A stretch of 47,295 nucleotides of DNA from an uncultured Oscillospiraceae bacterium (GCA_934565425.1 CAKTHW010000003.1:1-47295), one strand, 5' to 3'. Numbered from the stretch's first letter, positions 1 to 9,189 are shown. The notes: a model not told the origin generated them from the letters alone. Made by a program: numbers and translations.

Positions 1-269
1 ATGGAAGGATCTATGACATCATCGTATCCAAGGAATTTCTGGGAAAAGGCGACCGTGTGCTTTTGATCGATGATTTCCTGGCCAACGGTGCGGCGCGGGA
101 GGGCCTCATGGACCTGGTCCAGCAGGCAGGCGCGACCGTCGTCGGTGCCGGCATCGCAGTGGAAAAAGCCTTCCAGCCCGGCGGCGAACGCATCCGGGCC
201 AAAGGGGTCCGGGTGGAGTCCCTGGCACGGGTGAAGGAAATGCACGAGGGAGAGATCGTATTTTGCTGA
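1..269 (+). CDS. xpt: Xanthine phosphoribosyltransferase, C-terminal part
   Basis: The frame is open from the window edge (first full codon at base 3), so the true start lies outside. The visible 88 residues match the C-terminal half of Xpt, which converts xanthine and PRPP to XMP in purine salvage. The PRPP-binding signature is clear ([11 protein letters not shown]), followed by the family-typical stretch [14 protein letters not shown] and the [11 protein letters not shown] tail. The protein ends normally with TGA and no damage is seen. Any purine riboswitch, which often precedes xpt in Firmicutes, would be upstream of the window. APRT is the nearest alternative, but the IAVEK...VESLA ending is specific to Xpt. 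Confidence 0.93.
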   Translation, partial: GRIYDIIVSKEFLGKGDRVLLIDDFLANGAAREGLMDLVQQAGATVVGAGIAVEKAFQPGGERIRAKGVRVESLARVKEMHEGEIVFC

Positions 270-278
270 CCGTTTTTC

Positions 279-307
279 TTGCGCAGGTTAGGCAACTTTG
301 GTATAAT
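279..307 (+). promoter_or_regulatory. Promoter of the YczE-like membrane gene
   Basis: TTGCGC at 279-284, a 17-bp spacer, then TATAAT at 302-307 with an extended TGG just before it. It lies 41 bp upstream of the ATG at 348, so the gene is transcribed separately from xpt. Confidence 0.75.
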
Positions 308-347
308 ATTAAACTGGCCGAATGTTAGGCTTCAAGAGGCAAGGATC

Positions 348-1004
348 ATGAAAGAAAAAAGCGTCAAATATTGGATGAGGCGATTGGTCTGCTATGGCGT
401 CGGGATGTTGGTGCTCACCTGTGGCATCACTCTGAACACCAAGACCCTTCTGGGCGTCTCGCCGATCATCTCCGTGCCCAACAGCCTCTCCGTCCTCTTT
501 GGATGGGATTTGGGCTGGGTGGTCACCCTCTTTTACCTGCTCTGCGTGGCGGTACAGCTGCCCATCAAGGGGCGGCGGTTTGGGATCCTGGACGTGCTAC
601 AGTTTCCGGTCAGTTTTCTTTCCGGCTGGCTGGTAGGATGGTACAGCAAGACCTTGTCCTTTCCCAACCCCTCCTGGCCCCTGCGCTTGACCCTGCTGGC
701 ATTGGCCATCCTGCTCACCGGCATCGGCGTGTGCATGATGGTCAACATGGAGCTGGCCCCCAACCCGGCGGATGGCCTGGTGGACAGCATCAGCCAGCGC
801 AGCGGCAAGAACATGGGCCTGTGCAAAAACCTTTTCGACCTGGCCTGCGTGGTGGTGACCGTGACCATCAGTCTGCTGTTAGACGGCACCGTCATCGGCA
901 TTGGCCTGGGCACCGTGGCAACCGTCCTGTTCACCGGACGGGTCATCGCCCTGGTCAACCGCTTCCTGCGGGACCCCATGCGCCGGATGGCCGGGTTAGC
1001 GTAA
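348..1004 (+). CDS. YczE/YyaS/YitT-type integral membrane protein
   Basis: The protein has 218 residues with about five hydrophobic spans. It begins MKEKSVKYWMRRLVCYGVGM, and the first span carries the GxxL...GVSPIISVPNSL segment typical of the YczE/YitT-like family (NCBI DUF6198). A second conserved patch, ELAPNPADGLVDSIS, resembles the GxGPxDxL motif repeated in that family. The ATG at 348 is chosen over the upstream in-frame ATG at 279 because the promoter -10 box at 302-307 would lie inside the longer reading frame. The biochemical role of the family is not established. The gene stands alone between xpt and the helicase. Family placement is fairly sure; function is unknown. Confidence 0.8.
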   Translation: MKEKSVKYWMRRLVCYGVGMLVLTCGITLNTKTLLGVSPIISVPNSLSVLFGWDLGWVVTLFYLLCVAVQLPIKGRRFGILDVLQFPVSFLSGWLVGWYSKTLSFPNPSWPLRLTLLALAILLTGIGVCMMVNMELAPNPADGLVDSISQRSGKNMGLCKNLFDLACVVVTVTISLLLDGTVIGIGLGTVATVLFTGRVIALVNRFLRDPMRRMAGLA

Positions 1005-1024
1005 GCCTATCAACTGCATCGGCT

Positions 1025-1134
1025 CCGTTCTATGGGAACGGATGGGAGGAAGGAAACAGAGAAACTCCGGTCAGCCTCCCTGCCGTCGGAATGACGGAAC
1101 CAAATTTGAGAGATGGCGGCGTCTTTTGGCCGCC
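1025..1134 (+). other. Structured leader before the DEAD-box helicase
   Basis: Three compact inverted repeats lie in the 148-bp gap: CCGTTC 1025-1030 with GAACGG 1036-1041, CCGTC 1083-1087 with GACGG 1093-1097, and GGCGGC 1115-1120 with GCCGCC 1129-1134. A wider pair, GGGAGG 1044-1049 with CCTCCC 1075-1080, could enclose a loop. The last hairpin ends three bases before the AAGGAG ribosome site. None has a T-tract, so this looks like a folded leader rather than a terminator. Confidence 0.4.
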
Positions 1135-1152
1135 TGAAGGAGCAATCAACCT

Positions 1153-3231
1153 TTGGATTTTGAACAGTTACAGTTAATCGAACCCATCCGAAGGGCACTG
1201 TCCGAGCAAGGATACACCCAGCCTACTGCCATCCAGGCTGGCGCCATCCCCCCGGCCTTGGAAGGTCGGGACGTGCTGGGCAGTGCTCGCACCGGAACGG
1301 GAAAAACCTGCGCCTTTGCTGTGCCCATCCTGCAGCGGCTCACCCAGAATCCGGTGACCGGCAAACAGGGCAAGCCCCCCATCCGGGCACTCATCCTGAC
1401 CCCCACCCGGGAGCTGGCCATCCAGAATCAGGAGCAGGTGGAGCACTATGGCAAGTATCTGCCCCTGAAGAGCGTGGTCATCTACGGCGGCGTGGGCCAG
1501 AAGCCCCAGGTGGACGCCATCCAGGCCGGGGCAGAGATCCTCATCGCCACGCCCGGCCGCCTGGCAGACCTGTACGGACAGGGACTGCTGGACTTGTCTC
1601 AGCTGGAGATCTTCGTGCTGGACGAGGCAGACCGGATGCTAGATATGGGGTTCATCCATGACGTGCGGAAGATTTTAAAGTGGCTGCCGGAGAAAAAGCA
1701 GACCCTGTTCTTCTCCGCCACCATGCCCGACGAGATCATGGATTTGGTCAACCGCCTCTTAGACCACCCGGCACGGGTGGCTGTGGACCCGGTGTCCTCC
1801 CCGGTGGAGGTCATCCAGCAGTCTGCTTGGCCGGTGGACCGGGAGAACAAGACCAAACTGATGGTCTGGATCTTGGAGCAGAAAAACATCTCCTCCGCCC
1901 TGGTCTTCACCCGCACCAAGCACGGTGCGGACAAGGTCAGCCGTGACCTGAACCGAGCGGGGGTCTCTGCCGCCGCCATCCACGGCAACAAGTCTCAGAC
2001 CGCCCGTCAGACCGCCCTGGCCAACTTCAAATCCGGAAAGATCCGGGTGCTGGTGGCCACTGACATCGCCGCCCGCGGCTTGGACATCCAGGATATGCCC
2101 TGTGTGTTCAACTATAACCTGCCTGAAGTGCCCGAGACCTATATCCACCGTATCGGTCGGACCGGTCGCGCTGGCCACGACGGCATGGCCTTCACCCTCT
2201 ACGACTATGTGGAGCAGCCCCTGCTGAAAGAGGTGGAGAAGCTCATGGGCAAACAGGTGCCCAAGGTGGAGGATCATCCCTGGCCCATGCAGCGCTTTGA
2301 AGCGCCGGTGCGGGACAAACGGGGGAAGATCGTGAACCCGGAGGATCAGGAGTCTCGCAAGGCGGCGCGGGAGAAGCGCAATGCCCGGAAGGCAGAGGCA
2401 GCCAAGACGGATGCTCAAATGACGCCGGTGCTGGAGCCTTCTGTGAGCGCGAAGAAAAAGTCCAAGAAAAAAGAGCAGGCCAAGCCTGCCCTGACGCCCA
2501 AGGAAGTGCTGCCGGTCACCCAACCGGAGGAACTGCCTGCTGAACCGGCTGCACCGGTGTGGTCGGAGGAAGGGGAGATCCCTTACTACTCTCTGGACTT
2601 GCTGCCGCCGCGGACGGAGCAGATGCTGGACAACAGCACGCCCTTTGACAGCAAGGACATCTTGACGCGCAAGTACAAGCGTCCCGCCCGCCGGGTGGTG
2701 CCCTCTCTCAGCCGGGTGTCACTGCTGCCGGGTGGGGAGCTGAAGGAGACCTTCTCCTCTCGCCTGCGGTTGGAGGACAGTGAACCGGTCCTGACCCAGG
2801 GGAAGGATGCCACCGACCGTCTCCTGGCCAGAAAGAAGCCGGAACGTCGGCGGAAAAAGAACACCGAACCTTCTGGGAAAGAGAAGGATTCGGCCAAGAC
2901 CAAGCAGACGGCGCAGCCCAGCAAGGCAGTTGCGGTGACGGGGGAACAGAAGCCCAAAAACAGCCGGAAACGGCGGAGCGGCAAGAAACCCAACGGCGCC
3001 AAAGCCAAGCTGGCCGTAGCGGCAACGACCCAGCAGGTCAAGGAGCCTAAGGCCAAGCAGGCCAGCCCGCAGAAATCCAGCGGAAAGGGTGCGGCACCCA
3101 AGGCCAACCATGCCAAGCGGACAAAGCCGCCCAGACCGCCTCAGCCCATCAGCCACTCCCGCCAGAAAGATTCCACCGAGCAGAGTTCCCTGATGAAACC
3201 CTATTACCTCAGCGACCTGAAAAAGCGGTAA
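1153..3231 (+). CDS. DEAD-box ATP-dependent RNA helicase with long basic tail
   Basis: A 692-residue RhlE/CshA-type RNA helicase. Motifs occur in order: Q motif (GYTQPTAIQ, about 20-28), I (ARTGTGKT, 45-52), Ia (PTRELA), Ib (TPGR), II (DEAD, 157-160), III (SAT), IV (ALVFTRT), V (ARGLDIQ) and VI ([10 protein letters not shown]). The start is TTG at 1153, 10 bases after AAGGAG (1137-1142); no upstream ATG fits and the Q motif requires this start. After about residue 375 there is a roughly 300-residue extension rich in Lys, Arg, Pro and Ala, probably disordered and RNA-binding. Such enzymes unwind structured RNA in ribosome assembly or mRNA turnover. The structured leader suggests control at the RNA level. 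Confidence 0.93.
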   Translation: MDFEQLQLIEPIRRALSEQGYTQPTAIQAGAIPPALEGRDVLGSARTGTGKTCAFAVPILQRLTQNPVTGKQGKPPIRALILTPTRELAIQNQEQVEHYGKYLPLKSVVIYGGVGQKPQVDAIQAGAEILIATPGRLADLYGQGLLDLSQLEIFVLDEADRMLDMGFIHDVRKILKWLPEKKQTLFFSATMPDEIMDLVNRLLDHPARVAVDPVSSPVEVIQQSAWPVDRENKTKLMVWILEQKNISSALVFTRTKHGADKVSRDLNRAGVSAAAIHGNKSQTARQTALANFKSGKIRVLVATDIAARGLDIQDMPCVFNYNLPEVPETYIHRIGRTGRAGHDGMAFTLYDYVEQPLLKEVEKLMGKQVPKVEDHPWPMQRFEAPVRDKRGKIVNPEDQESRKAAREKRNARKAEAAKTDAQMTPVLEPSVSAKKKSKKKEQAKPALTPKEVLPVTQPEELPAEPAAPVWSEEGEIPYYSLDLLPPRTEQMLDNSTPFDSKDILTRKYKRPARRVVPSLSRVSLLPGGELKETFSSRLRLEDSEPVLTQGKDATDRLLARKKPERRRKKNTEPSGKEKDSAKTKQTAQPSKAVAVTGEQKPKNSRKRRSGKKPNGAKAKLAVAATTQQVKEPKAKQASPQKSSGKGAAPKANHAKRTKPPRPPQPISHSRQKDSTEQSSLMKPYYLSDLKKR

Positions 3232-3277
3232 ATCTTCCGAAAACGGAACAGCAAATAGAAAAAGGAGCTGATAGTTT

Positions 3278-3769
3278 ATGATTTTCTTTGTCATTGCAGC
3301 ACTGCTTGTCGTCCTGGATCAGGCCACCAAGTTCTATATCCGCGCCACCATGGCGGTGGGCGCTACCAAAGTCCTCATCCCCAACTGGCTGGGTCTGAAC
3401 TATGTCCAAAACACCGGCGCGGCCTTTTCCTCCTTTGACCAGTACACCATGATCTTGGCCATCGTCTCCCTGGTGGTCTCCATCCTGCTCATCCTGGCCA
3501 TCGCCTTCAAGTGGATTCGCCACCCCTTCGGTCGCTTCACCCTCATGCTCATCCTGGCCGGCGCAGTGGGCAACCTGATCGACCGGTTCTTCATGGGCTA
3601 TGTGACCGATATGATCCAGGTGCTCTTCATAAGATTCGCCGTCTTCAATGTGGCGGATATCCTGGTGGTGACAGGTGCTATCCTGCTGGTCATCTACGTC
3701 CTCTTCTTCTGGGATCGCTGCGAGCGCGTCCACGGGAAGCGAGAGATCAGAGGCAAGCGGAAGAAATGA
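3278..3769 (+). CDS. lspA: Lipoprotein signal peptidase (signal peptidase II)
   Basis: A 163-residue four-span membrane aspartic protease that removes the signal peptide from lipid-modified prolipoproteins. Both catalytic-aspartate motifs are present: GNLIDRFFMGYVTDMI and FAVFNVADILVV. The NTGAAFS motif of the family is also there. The ATG at 3278 follows AAAGGAGC. The stop overlaps the ATG of the RluA-family gene (ATGA at 3766-3769), so the two are translationally coupled, as in many Firmicutes where lspA and ylyB are adjacent. The C-terminus has a basic tail (ERVHGKREIRGKRKK) likely facing the cytoplasm. Confidence 0.97.
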   Translation: MIFFVIAALLVVLDQATKFYIRATMAVGATKVLIPNWLGLNYVQNTGAAFSSFDQYTMILAIVSLVVSILLILAIAFKWIRHPFGRFTLMLILAGAVGNLIDRFFMGYVTDMIQVLFIRFAVFNVADILVVTGAILLVIYVLFFWDRCERVHGKREIRGKRKK

Positions 3770-4680
3770 GTCAGCTCACCTTGACGGTGGAACAGACCGG
3801 ACAGCGTGCCGACCAGTTCCTAGCCCAGGCGGTGGAATCCCTCACCCGCAGCGGTGCACAGAAACTGCTGGAACAGGGATTGGTGACGGTGAACGGGAAA
3901 CCGGCGAAGAAAAACACCAAGTTTTCTGCGGGCGATACTGTGGCCGTCCAGTTGCCGGAGCCGGAACCGGTGGAGGTCGTGCCTCAGAACATTCCGCTGG
4001 ATGTGGTCTATGAGGATCAGGACGTCATCGTGGTCAACAAACCAGTGGGCATGGTGGTACACCCAGCCCCTGGCCACCCGGACGGCACTCTGGTCAACGC
4101 CCTGCTCTATGCCTGCGGCGACTCCCTCTCCGGCATCAACGGCCAGTTGCGGCCGGGCATCGTCCACCGCATCGACCGAGATACCAGTGGGCTCATCATC
4201 GCGGCGAAAAACGACATGGCCCACCTGAGCCTGTCCGAGCAGCTCCAAGACCACTCCTTGGCCCGTACCTATGAGGCCATCGTGGTAGGCAACTTCCGAG
4301 AGGAGACCGGCACCGTGGATGCCCCCATCGCCCGCCACCGCACCGACCGGAAACGGATGGCCGTGGCAGCCGATGGCCGCCGAGCGGTGACCCATTGGAA
4401 GGTGCTGGAGCGCTATCCGGGGTATACCCACATCCAGTGCAACCTGGAGACCGGCCGCACCCATCAGATCCGCGTCCACATGGCCTATATCGGGCACCCG
4501 GTGCTGGGCGACCCGGTGTACGGCGGGAAACGGAAAGAGAATTTTGGACTGATCGGCCAGTGCCTCCACGCCAGAAAACTGGCCTTCCAGCACCCCAGGA
4601 CAGGGGAGCGGATGGAAGTGGAGTGTCCGCTGCCGGACTACTTCCAGGAAGTGCTGCGAAAGCTGTCCATGCGAAAATAG
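3766..4680 (+). CDS. RluA-family pseudouridine synthase (RluD/YlyB-like)
   Basis: A 304-residue protein with an N-terminal S4 RNA-binding domain (about residues 14-60) and a catalytic domain holding the signature HRIDRDTSG, whose second Asp is the nucleophile. Motifs NKPVGMVVHP and LETGRTHQIRVH are also present. It converts specific uridines in 23S rRNA or tRNA to pseudouridine; its position after lspA matches B. subtilis ylyB. The start is the ATG overlapping the lspA stop. It is followed directly by a strong terminator that closes the lspA pair. Exact target sites cannot be read from sequence. Confidence 0.95.
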   Translation: MSQLTLTVEQTGQRADQFLAQAVESLTRSGAQKLLEQGLVTVNGKPAKKNTKFSAGDTVAVQLPEPEPVEVVPQNIPLDVVYEDQDVIVVNKPVGMVVHPAPGHPDGTLVNALLYACGDSLSGINGQLRPGIVHRIDRDTSGLIIAAKNDMAHLSLSEQLQDHSLARTYEAIVVGNFREETGTVDAPIARHRTDRKRMAVAADGRRAVTHWKVLERYPGYTHIQCNLETGRTHQIRVHMAYIGHPVLGDPVYGGKRKENFGLIGQCLHARKLAFQHPRTGERMEVECPLPDYFQEVLRKLSMRK

Positions 4681-4688
4681 AGAAAAAA

Positions 4689-4715
4689 AGAGCGCCAATA
4701 TGGCGCTCTTTTTTT
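4689..4715. terminator. Bidirectional terminator between the RluA-family gene and thiI
   Basis: AGAGCGCCA 4689-4697 pairs with TGGCGCTCT 4701-4709. An A-tract precedes and a T-tract follows, so it can serve both convergent genes. Confidence 0.9.
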
Positions 4716-4721
4716 GCCTTG

Positions 4722-5915
4722 TTAGGCGTCCCGCTGATTCCGGAAGGGGATCTGGACGCGCTCGATGTTGTCAAATGCCTGCTGGCACAGACCTTCAAAG
4801 TCGTACTTGGTCTCGATGTCGTCAAAGTCGCTGACCTTGGGCTGGGTGCGGGGATGACGGGGGGTGAAGACGGTGCAACAGTCCTCGTAGGGCAGGATGG
4901 AGGTGTCAAAGGTGCCGATATGGCGGGAGATCTTGACGATCTCCTCCTTGTCCATGCCAATCAGGGGACGGAAGACAGGCTTTTTTACCACGTCCTCGGT
5001 GACCGCCATCGCCGCCATGGTCTGGCTGGCCACCTGTCCCAGGCTCTCGCCGGTGACCAGAGCGCCAGCGCCCACCCGGTCTGCGATCATCTCAGAAATG
5101 CGCATCATGAACCGACGCATGGCCAGGGTGAAGTAGGGCTCCGGACAGCTCCGGCGCAGCTCCTCCTGGATGCCGGTGAAGGGGACGATGTTCACGGTCA
5201 AGCGACCGCAGTAGCCAGTCAGCAGGCTGGCCAGCTCCAGCACCTTCTCCTTGGCCTCGTTGGAGGTGTACGGGTAGCTGAAGAAATGGACCATCTCCAG
5301 TGCCAGACCGCGCTTGGCCATCATGTAGCAGGCCACCGGGGAGTCAATGCCGCCGGAGAGCAGTGCTACAGCACGTCCGCCCACGCCCACCGGCAGACCG
5401 CCGGCGCCCGGTTCCGGGTTGGCGTGGACATAACCGGCGAAATCGCGGACTTCCAGATGGACGATCAGCTCCGGATTGTGGACGTCCACCTTCAAGTGGG
5501 GATAGGCTTCCGAGAGCAGGCCGCCTACGTACTGGCTCAGCTCGATGGAGGTCATGGGGAAGGTCTTGTCGCTGCGTTTGGACTCCACCTTGAAGCTCTT
5601 GGCGTTTTTCAGGTCCTCATCCAGATAGGCGCAGGCGGCCTGGAAAAAGGCGTCCGGGTTCTTCTCGCAGGATTTGGCACGGGACAGGCCCACGATGCCA
5701 AACAGCTGCTTCATGGACTCCCATGCGCCGTCCAGATCACAGGTCTCCTCCAGGGGTTCCACGTAGACGATGGACTGGCGGGAGATGGCTCGGAAGCGGC
5801 CGTAGGGGTGGAGACGGCGCTGGAGGTTGCCCATCAGCCGCTCTTCAAACCGGCGGCGGTTCAAGCCTTTCAGGACGATCTCGCCCATCTTCAGTAAAAA
5901 CAGTTCTTGGTTCAT
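4722..5915 (-). CDS. thiI: tRNA 4-thiouridine synthase ThiI
   Basis: A 397-residue enzyme that adenylates and thiolates U8 of tRNA and also supplies sulfur for thiazole synthesis. It has an N-terminal ferredoxin-like region, a THUMP domain (about residues 60-165) and a PP-loop ATPase domain with SGGIDSP. The downstream Cys motif EDCCTVFTP is present. The C-terminal rhodanese domain of E. coli ThiI is absent, as is usual in Firmicutes, where a separate cysteine desulfurase supplies sulfur. The start ATG has GAGAGGAAA upstream. It lies 42 bp downstream of the zinc-ribbon gene on the same strand and is probably co-transcribed with it. Confidence 0.96.
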   Translation of the reverse strand: MNQELFLLKMGEIVLKGLNRRRFEERLMGNLQRRLHPYGRFRAISRQSIVYVEPLEETCDLDGAWESMKQLFGIVGLSRAKSCEKNPDAFFQAACAYLDEDLKNAKSFKVESKRSDKTFPMTSIELSQYVGGLLSEAYPHLKVDVHNPELIVHLEVRDFAGYVHANPEPGAGGLPVGVGGRAVALLSGGIDSPVACYMMAKRGLALEMVHFFSYPYTSNEAKEKVLELASLLTGYCGRLTVNIVPFTGIQEELRRSCPEPYFTLAMRRFMMRISEMIADRVGAGALVTGESLGQVASQTMAAMAVTEDVVKKPVFRPLIGMDKEEIVKISRHIGTFDTSILPYEDCCTVFTPRHPRTQPKVSDFDDIETKYDFEGLCQQAFDNIERVQIPFRNQRDA

Positions 5916-5957
5916 GATGTTATGGTTTCCTCTCTCTTTTTCTATCCCAACAAAGCC

Positions 5958-6764
5958 TTATCCTTCCGGCGTCGTCGGGTCTGTAGTCGTAGTGTCGCCA
6001 CCTTCACTGGGCGTCGTGGGCTCCGTGGGGGTGGTGGGCTCAGTAGGTGTTGTGGGTTCGGTCGGCTCCGTCGGGGTCGTGGGCTCGGTGGGCGTGGTCG
6101 GCTCAGTGGGCGTCGTGGGCTCCGTCGGCGTGGTCGGTTCGGTGGGGGTGGTGGGTTCGGTCGGTGTCTGGGTGTTGTCACCGGTGGTGTTGCCCGTATT
6201 CTGGTCGTCCTGTTTGGTATCCGTCTTGGTGTCCTTTTTGTCCTCCTGCTTGGTATCCTGTTTGTTGTCCGGTTCCGCCTGACTGGAGGAGGGAGCGGAG
6301 GTGCCCGCCGTGGTGCTGCCCAGACCGCGCATGACGGCAGCGCCGCCGACGATGAGCAGGAACAGGATGACGATGCAGAGCAAAATGGCCAGGATGGGGA
6401 TCTCCCGCCGCTGCCGCTTTTTCTTCGCCGGCTTCTTGGCCGGTTCCGGTTTGGCAGGAGGCGGGGTGGGGACGACGGGTTCCGGTGCTGCCGGTACGTC
6501 GTCCAGGATCAGCGGGTGATCTAAGATCATCGTGGCGTCCGGATCCACCTTCTTCGGCGGCGTGATATGCCGCTTGGGGGTCTCGGCCGCAGACGGTTCT
6601 TTGGGGGGCTTAGGGGCAGGGTGGTTGCGCTTGCCCATCAGGGATATTTTCTTCCGTGCCTTGGCCTGATTCTGTTCCGCGGCTGTCTTGCGGCTGCAGA
6701 CCGGGCACTCCCCCAGGCTCACGTCATAGGGGCGATGACACTTGGGGCAAAAAGTAGTAATCAT
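5958..6764 (-). CDS. Zinc-ribbon membrane protein with PTEPTT repeat tail
   Basis: A 268-residue protein not assignable to a named family. It begins with a zinc ribbon (CPKC at 6-9, CPVC at 20-23), followed by a Pro/Lys-rich cytoplasmic linker with a FHA-ligand-like DPDATMILDHP patch. A basic cluster (KKPAKKKRQRR) leads into one transmembrane helix (about 122-143). The exterior part is Asp/Lys/Gln-rich, then residues 200-252 are about nine copies of PTEPTT, one unit being shortened to PTE. The layout suggests type II topology, with the repeats outside the membrane as a stalk or wall-spanning spacer. It has its own promoter at 6809-6836. Confidence 0.7.
   Translation of the reverse strand: MITTFCPKCHRPYDVSLGECPVCSRKTAAEQNQAKARKKISLMGKRNHPAPKPPKEPSAAETPKRHITPPKKVDPDATMILDHPLILDDVPAAPEPVVPTPPPAKPEPAKKPAKKKRQRREIPILAILLCIVILFLLIVGGAAVMRGLGSTTAGTSAPSSSQAEPDNKQDTKQEDKKDTKTDTKQDDQNTGNTTGDNTQTPTEPTTPTEPTTPTEPTTPTEPTTPTEPTTPTEPTEPTTPTEPTTPTEPTTPSEGGDTTTTDPTTPEG
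6004..6170 (-). repeat. 18-bp tandem repeats encoding PTEPTT
   Basis: About nine near-identical 18-base units lie inside the zinc-ribbon gene. Third-codon positions vary between units while the encoded hexapeptide is kept, which points to selection on the protein rather than very recent slippage. One unit is missing three codons. Confidence 0.85.
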
Positions 6765-6808
6765 AAAGGTATCGTCCTCTTTCCACAGGGTTTGGATGGT
6801 ATCGAATC

Positions 6809-6836
6809 ATTATATACGCGCCGGGGGAAATTTCAA
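6809..6836 (-). promoter_or_regulatory. Promoter of the zinc-ribbon/thiI unit
   Basis: Read on the minus strand: TTGAAA (6831-6836), a 16-bp spacer and TATAAT (6809-6814), 45 bp before the ATG. Confidence 0.75.
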
Positions 6837-6888
6837 GAACAAAAAAGAAACAAAAGAATGAAAAAATTGGAACAGGAAGCGGTCAAAC

Positions 6889-8250
6889 TCACTTGCCCAC
6901 ACAGAAGCGGGAGAAGATGCGAGCGGTCACATCCTCCGTGACCCGTCGTCCCGTAACTTCGGCCAGGGCAGCCATAGCAAACTCCACGTCGGAGAGCACC
7001 GCGTCGGGAGACATGCCAGCCTCCAGCCCGTCCCGCACGGCCTCCAGCGCCTGTTCTGCCCGCTGAGCGGCCTCTGCCTGCCGGGCATTGGTGAGCAGTT
7101 CGCCCTGCTGTTCTGCACCAGCCGGGAACCGCCGGGCGATCTCCGCTTCCAGGGCGTCCAGACCGGTGCCCGCTTTGGCGCTGATGACCAGGGGAGCCTG
7201 TGCCAGTCCGGACAGGTCAGCCTGCTGGGGCAGGTCGGATTTGTTCACCAAAATGATGCACTCCTCCACCTGACCGGCGGCGTCCAGCACCATCTTATCG
7301 TTGTCGTCCAGCGGAGTGCTGCCGTCCAGCACCACCAGTGCCAGCTCGGCTCGCTCCAAAGCGTCCAGACTCCGGCGCACGCCCATCTGTTCCACCACGT
7401 CGCCAGTCTCTCGCAGGCCAGCTGTGTCGATGAGCCGCAGCAGCACACCGCCCAGCACAGCTTTTTCCTCCACCGTGTCCCGGGTGGTGCCGGGGATGTC
7501 GGTGACAATGGCCCGGTCGTAGCCTAGGATGGCGTTGAGCAGGGAGCTTTTCCCGGCGTTGGGTCTGCCGACGATGGCGCAGGGGACGCCCTGGGTCAGC
7601 TGTTTGCCCCGGCGATAGGTGGCGCGGAGGGCGGCCAGGTCTTGGGCGACCTTGCCTACGCTCTGGGCAATCTCTTCTGCCTCAAAGGGTTCGATATCTT
7701 CATCTGGGTAGTCCAGCACCGCATGGAAGTGAGCCAGCAGGTCTACCAGTTGGTTGTAAATCCCGTCGATTTTCTTTCCCATGGCGCCGGACAGCTGTCC
7801 CACAGCGTTTTTGGCGGCGGAGACGGTTTCCGCGTCGATCAGGTCGATGACTGCTTCCGCCTGGGTCAAATCCATCTTGCCATTCAAGAAGGCGCGCCGG
7901 GTAAATTCCCCCGCCTTGGCCTGCCGCGCACCGGCGGCGAACAACGCCTCCAGGCCAGCGGCCAGCATGGTGGGGGAGCCGTGGCACTGCAGCTCCGCCG
8001 TGTCCTCACCGGTGTAGCTGGCGGGAGCGACGGAGAAGGTGGCCAGGCAGTTGTCCAGCACAGCGCCGTCTGCGTCGTGGAGCTGACCGTAGATGAGGGA
8101 CTGGGCGGGACGCTCCAATAACGGTGTCTTTCCCGCAAAAGGAGTGAACACCTTGGCCAGCACCTGACGAGCCTCCGGCCCCGAAATGCGCAAAATGCCG
8201 ATGGCCGTCCGGGCGTAACCGGTGGCGATGGCGGCAATGGTGTCGGTCAT
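6889..8250 (-). CDS. mnmE: tRNA modification GTPase MnmE
   Basis: A 453-residue GTPase that, with MnmG, installs the carboxymethylaminomethyl group on wobble U34 of several tRNAs. The N-terminal tetrahydrofolate-binding domain begins DTIAAIATGYARTAIGILRI. The inserted G domain (about 215-370) shows GRPNAGKSS, IPGTTRDT, DTAG and NKSD. The protein ends with the catalytic FCVGK motif. Its ATG overlaps the stop of the lipid kinase gene (8247-8250), so the two are translationally coupled. It lies away from mnmG/rsmG/jag, its common neighbours near oriC. Confidence 0.97.
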   Translation of the reverse strand: MTDTIAAIATGYARTAIGILRISGPEARQVLAKVFTPFAGKTPLLERPAQSLIYGQLHDADGAVLDNCLATFSVAPASYTGEDTAELQCHGSPTMLAAGLEALFAAGARQAKAGEFTRRAFLNGKMDLTQAEAVIDLIDAETVSAAKNAVGQLSGAMGKKIDGIYNQLVDLLAHFHAVLDYPDEDIEPFEAEEIAQSVGKVAQDLAALRATYRRGKQLTQGVPCAIVGRPNAGKSSLLNAILGYDRAIVTDIPGTTRDTVEEKAVLGGVLLRLIDTAGLRETGDVVEQMGVRRSLDALERAELALVVLDGSTPLDDNDKMVLDAAGQVEECIILVNKSDLPQQADLSGLAQAPLVISAKAGTGLDALEAEIARRFPAGAEQQGELLTNARQAEAAQRAEQALEAVRDGLEAGMSPDAVLSDVEFAMAALAEVTGRRVTEDVTARIFSRFCVGK

Positions 8251-9143
8251 ACGGCATCCTCCCCTCGGATCATCTGCACCACCTGGGGCAGGATCTCCAC
8301 GTGGGTGTCCGCATGGTCACCGCCGTACTCGCCGTCCAGGGTCCAAGCCACTGGTGTGTTGCAGTGAAAGGAGATGTTGCTGGTCTGGAAGGAACGGACC
8401 TTCTCGTTGGGCGTCCGGGCAAGCAGGGCGGCGATGATGGCGTTGAGCTGCGCCAGAGAGGTGGGGGTCTCCACCAACAGAACTTCAAACTTGCCGTCGT
8501 CCAGCACCACGTCATGATTCTTCATCCCCTGGAATCCACCTACGGAAACGGAGTTGGAGACCATGCCGTAGATGAAGTTGCCTTCCTCCACAATGCCGTC
8601 ATGCTCGATGGTCATAGAGTAGCTGGTGATGTCGGTCAGGCTCTGGATGCCCTTCAGCACGTAGGCCGCGTGCCCCAAAATTTGCTTGATCTCCTGAGGA
8701 GTCTCATAGGCCACGTTGGTGAACAGGCCAAAGGCAGCCACGTAGACAAAGATGTGGCTGTCGTTGAACTGCCCCATGTCGCAGGCGAAGGGTTCCCCAG
8801 CCGCTGCGATGGCTGCGGCTTTTGGGAGGTTGGCAGGGAGGCGGAGGGTCTTGGAGAAATCGTTGGTGCTGCCGGCGGGGAGATACCCCAGGGGCTGCTT
8901 GAGGCCGCCGTGGATCATGCCGGTGACCACCTCGCTGAGGGTGCCGTCGCCGCCGGAACAGACGATGCGGTCATAGGTGCCGCCCAGCTCCTGGACGGCT
9001 TTCACGGCGTCGCCAGCTGCTTTGGTGGCGTATAGGGTGACCAGCCAGTCTTCCTTCTGAAACAGAGCGGTCACTTCTCCCAGGGCGCTGGTGATCTTGG
9101 CCTTGCCAGCGGCGGGATTATAGATGAAAAGAAGTGTTTTCAT
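8247..9143 (-). CDS. Diacylglycerol kinase-family lipid kinase (YegS/BmrU type)
   Basis: A 298-residue protein with the DAGK catalytic fold: nucleotide-binding NPAAGK near the N-terminus, and SGGDGTLSEV with the GGDGT signature. LPAGSTNDFSKTL follows the family's GTxNDxA pattern with Ser for Thr. Such soluble kinases phosphorylate diacylglycerol or related lipids, recycling them to phosphatidate. The ATG at 9143 has GGGAGTGA upstream. It is the first gene of the kinase-mnmE pair and has a promoter divergent from ilvE. Lipid substrate is not determinable here. Confidence 0.88.
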   Translation of the reverse strand: MKTLLFIYNPAAGKAKITSALGEVTALFQKEDWLVTLYATKAAGDAVKAVQELGGTYDRIVCSGGDGTLSEVVTGMIHGGLKQPLGYLPAGSTNDFSKTLRLPANLPKAAAIAAAGEPFACDMGQFNDSHIFVYVAAFGLFTNVAYETPQEIKQILGHAAYVLKGIQSLTDITSYSMTIEHDGIVEEGNFIYGMVSNSVSVGGFQGMKNHDVVLDDGKFEVLLVETPTSLAQLNAIIAALLARTPNEKVRSFQTSNISFHCNTPVAWTLDGEYGGDHADTHVEILPQVVQMIRGEDAV

Positions 9144-9189
9144 GTGCGTTCACTCCCATTGGACAAAATATGACAGAAAGAATACTCCT

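Noticed and set aside
5991..6170. CRISPR-like array, suggested by regular 18-bp repeats
   Set aside because: There are no spacers; the units are contiguous and encode PTEPTT in a real frame.
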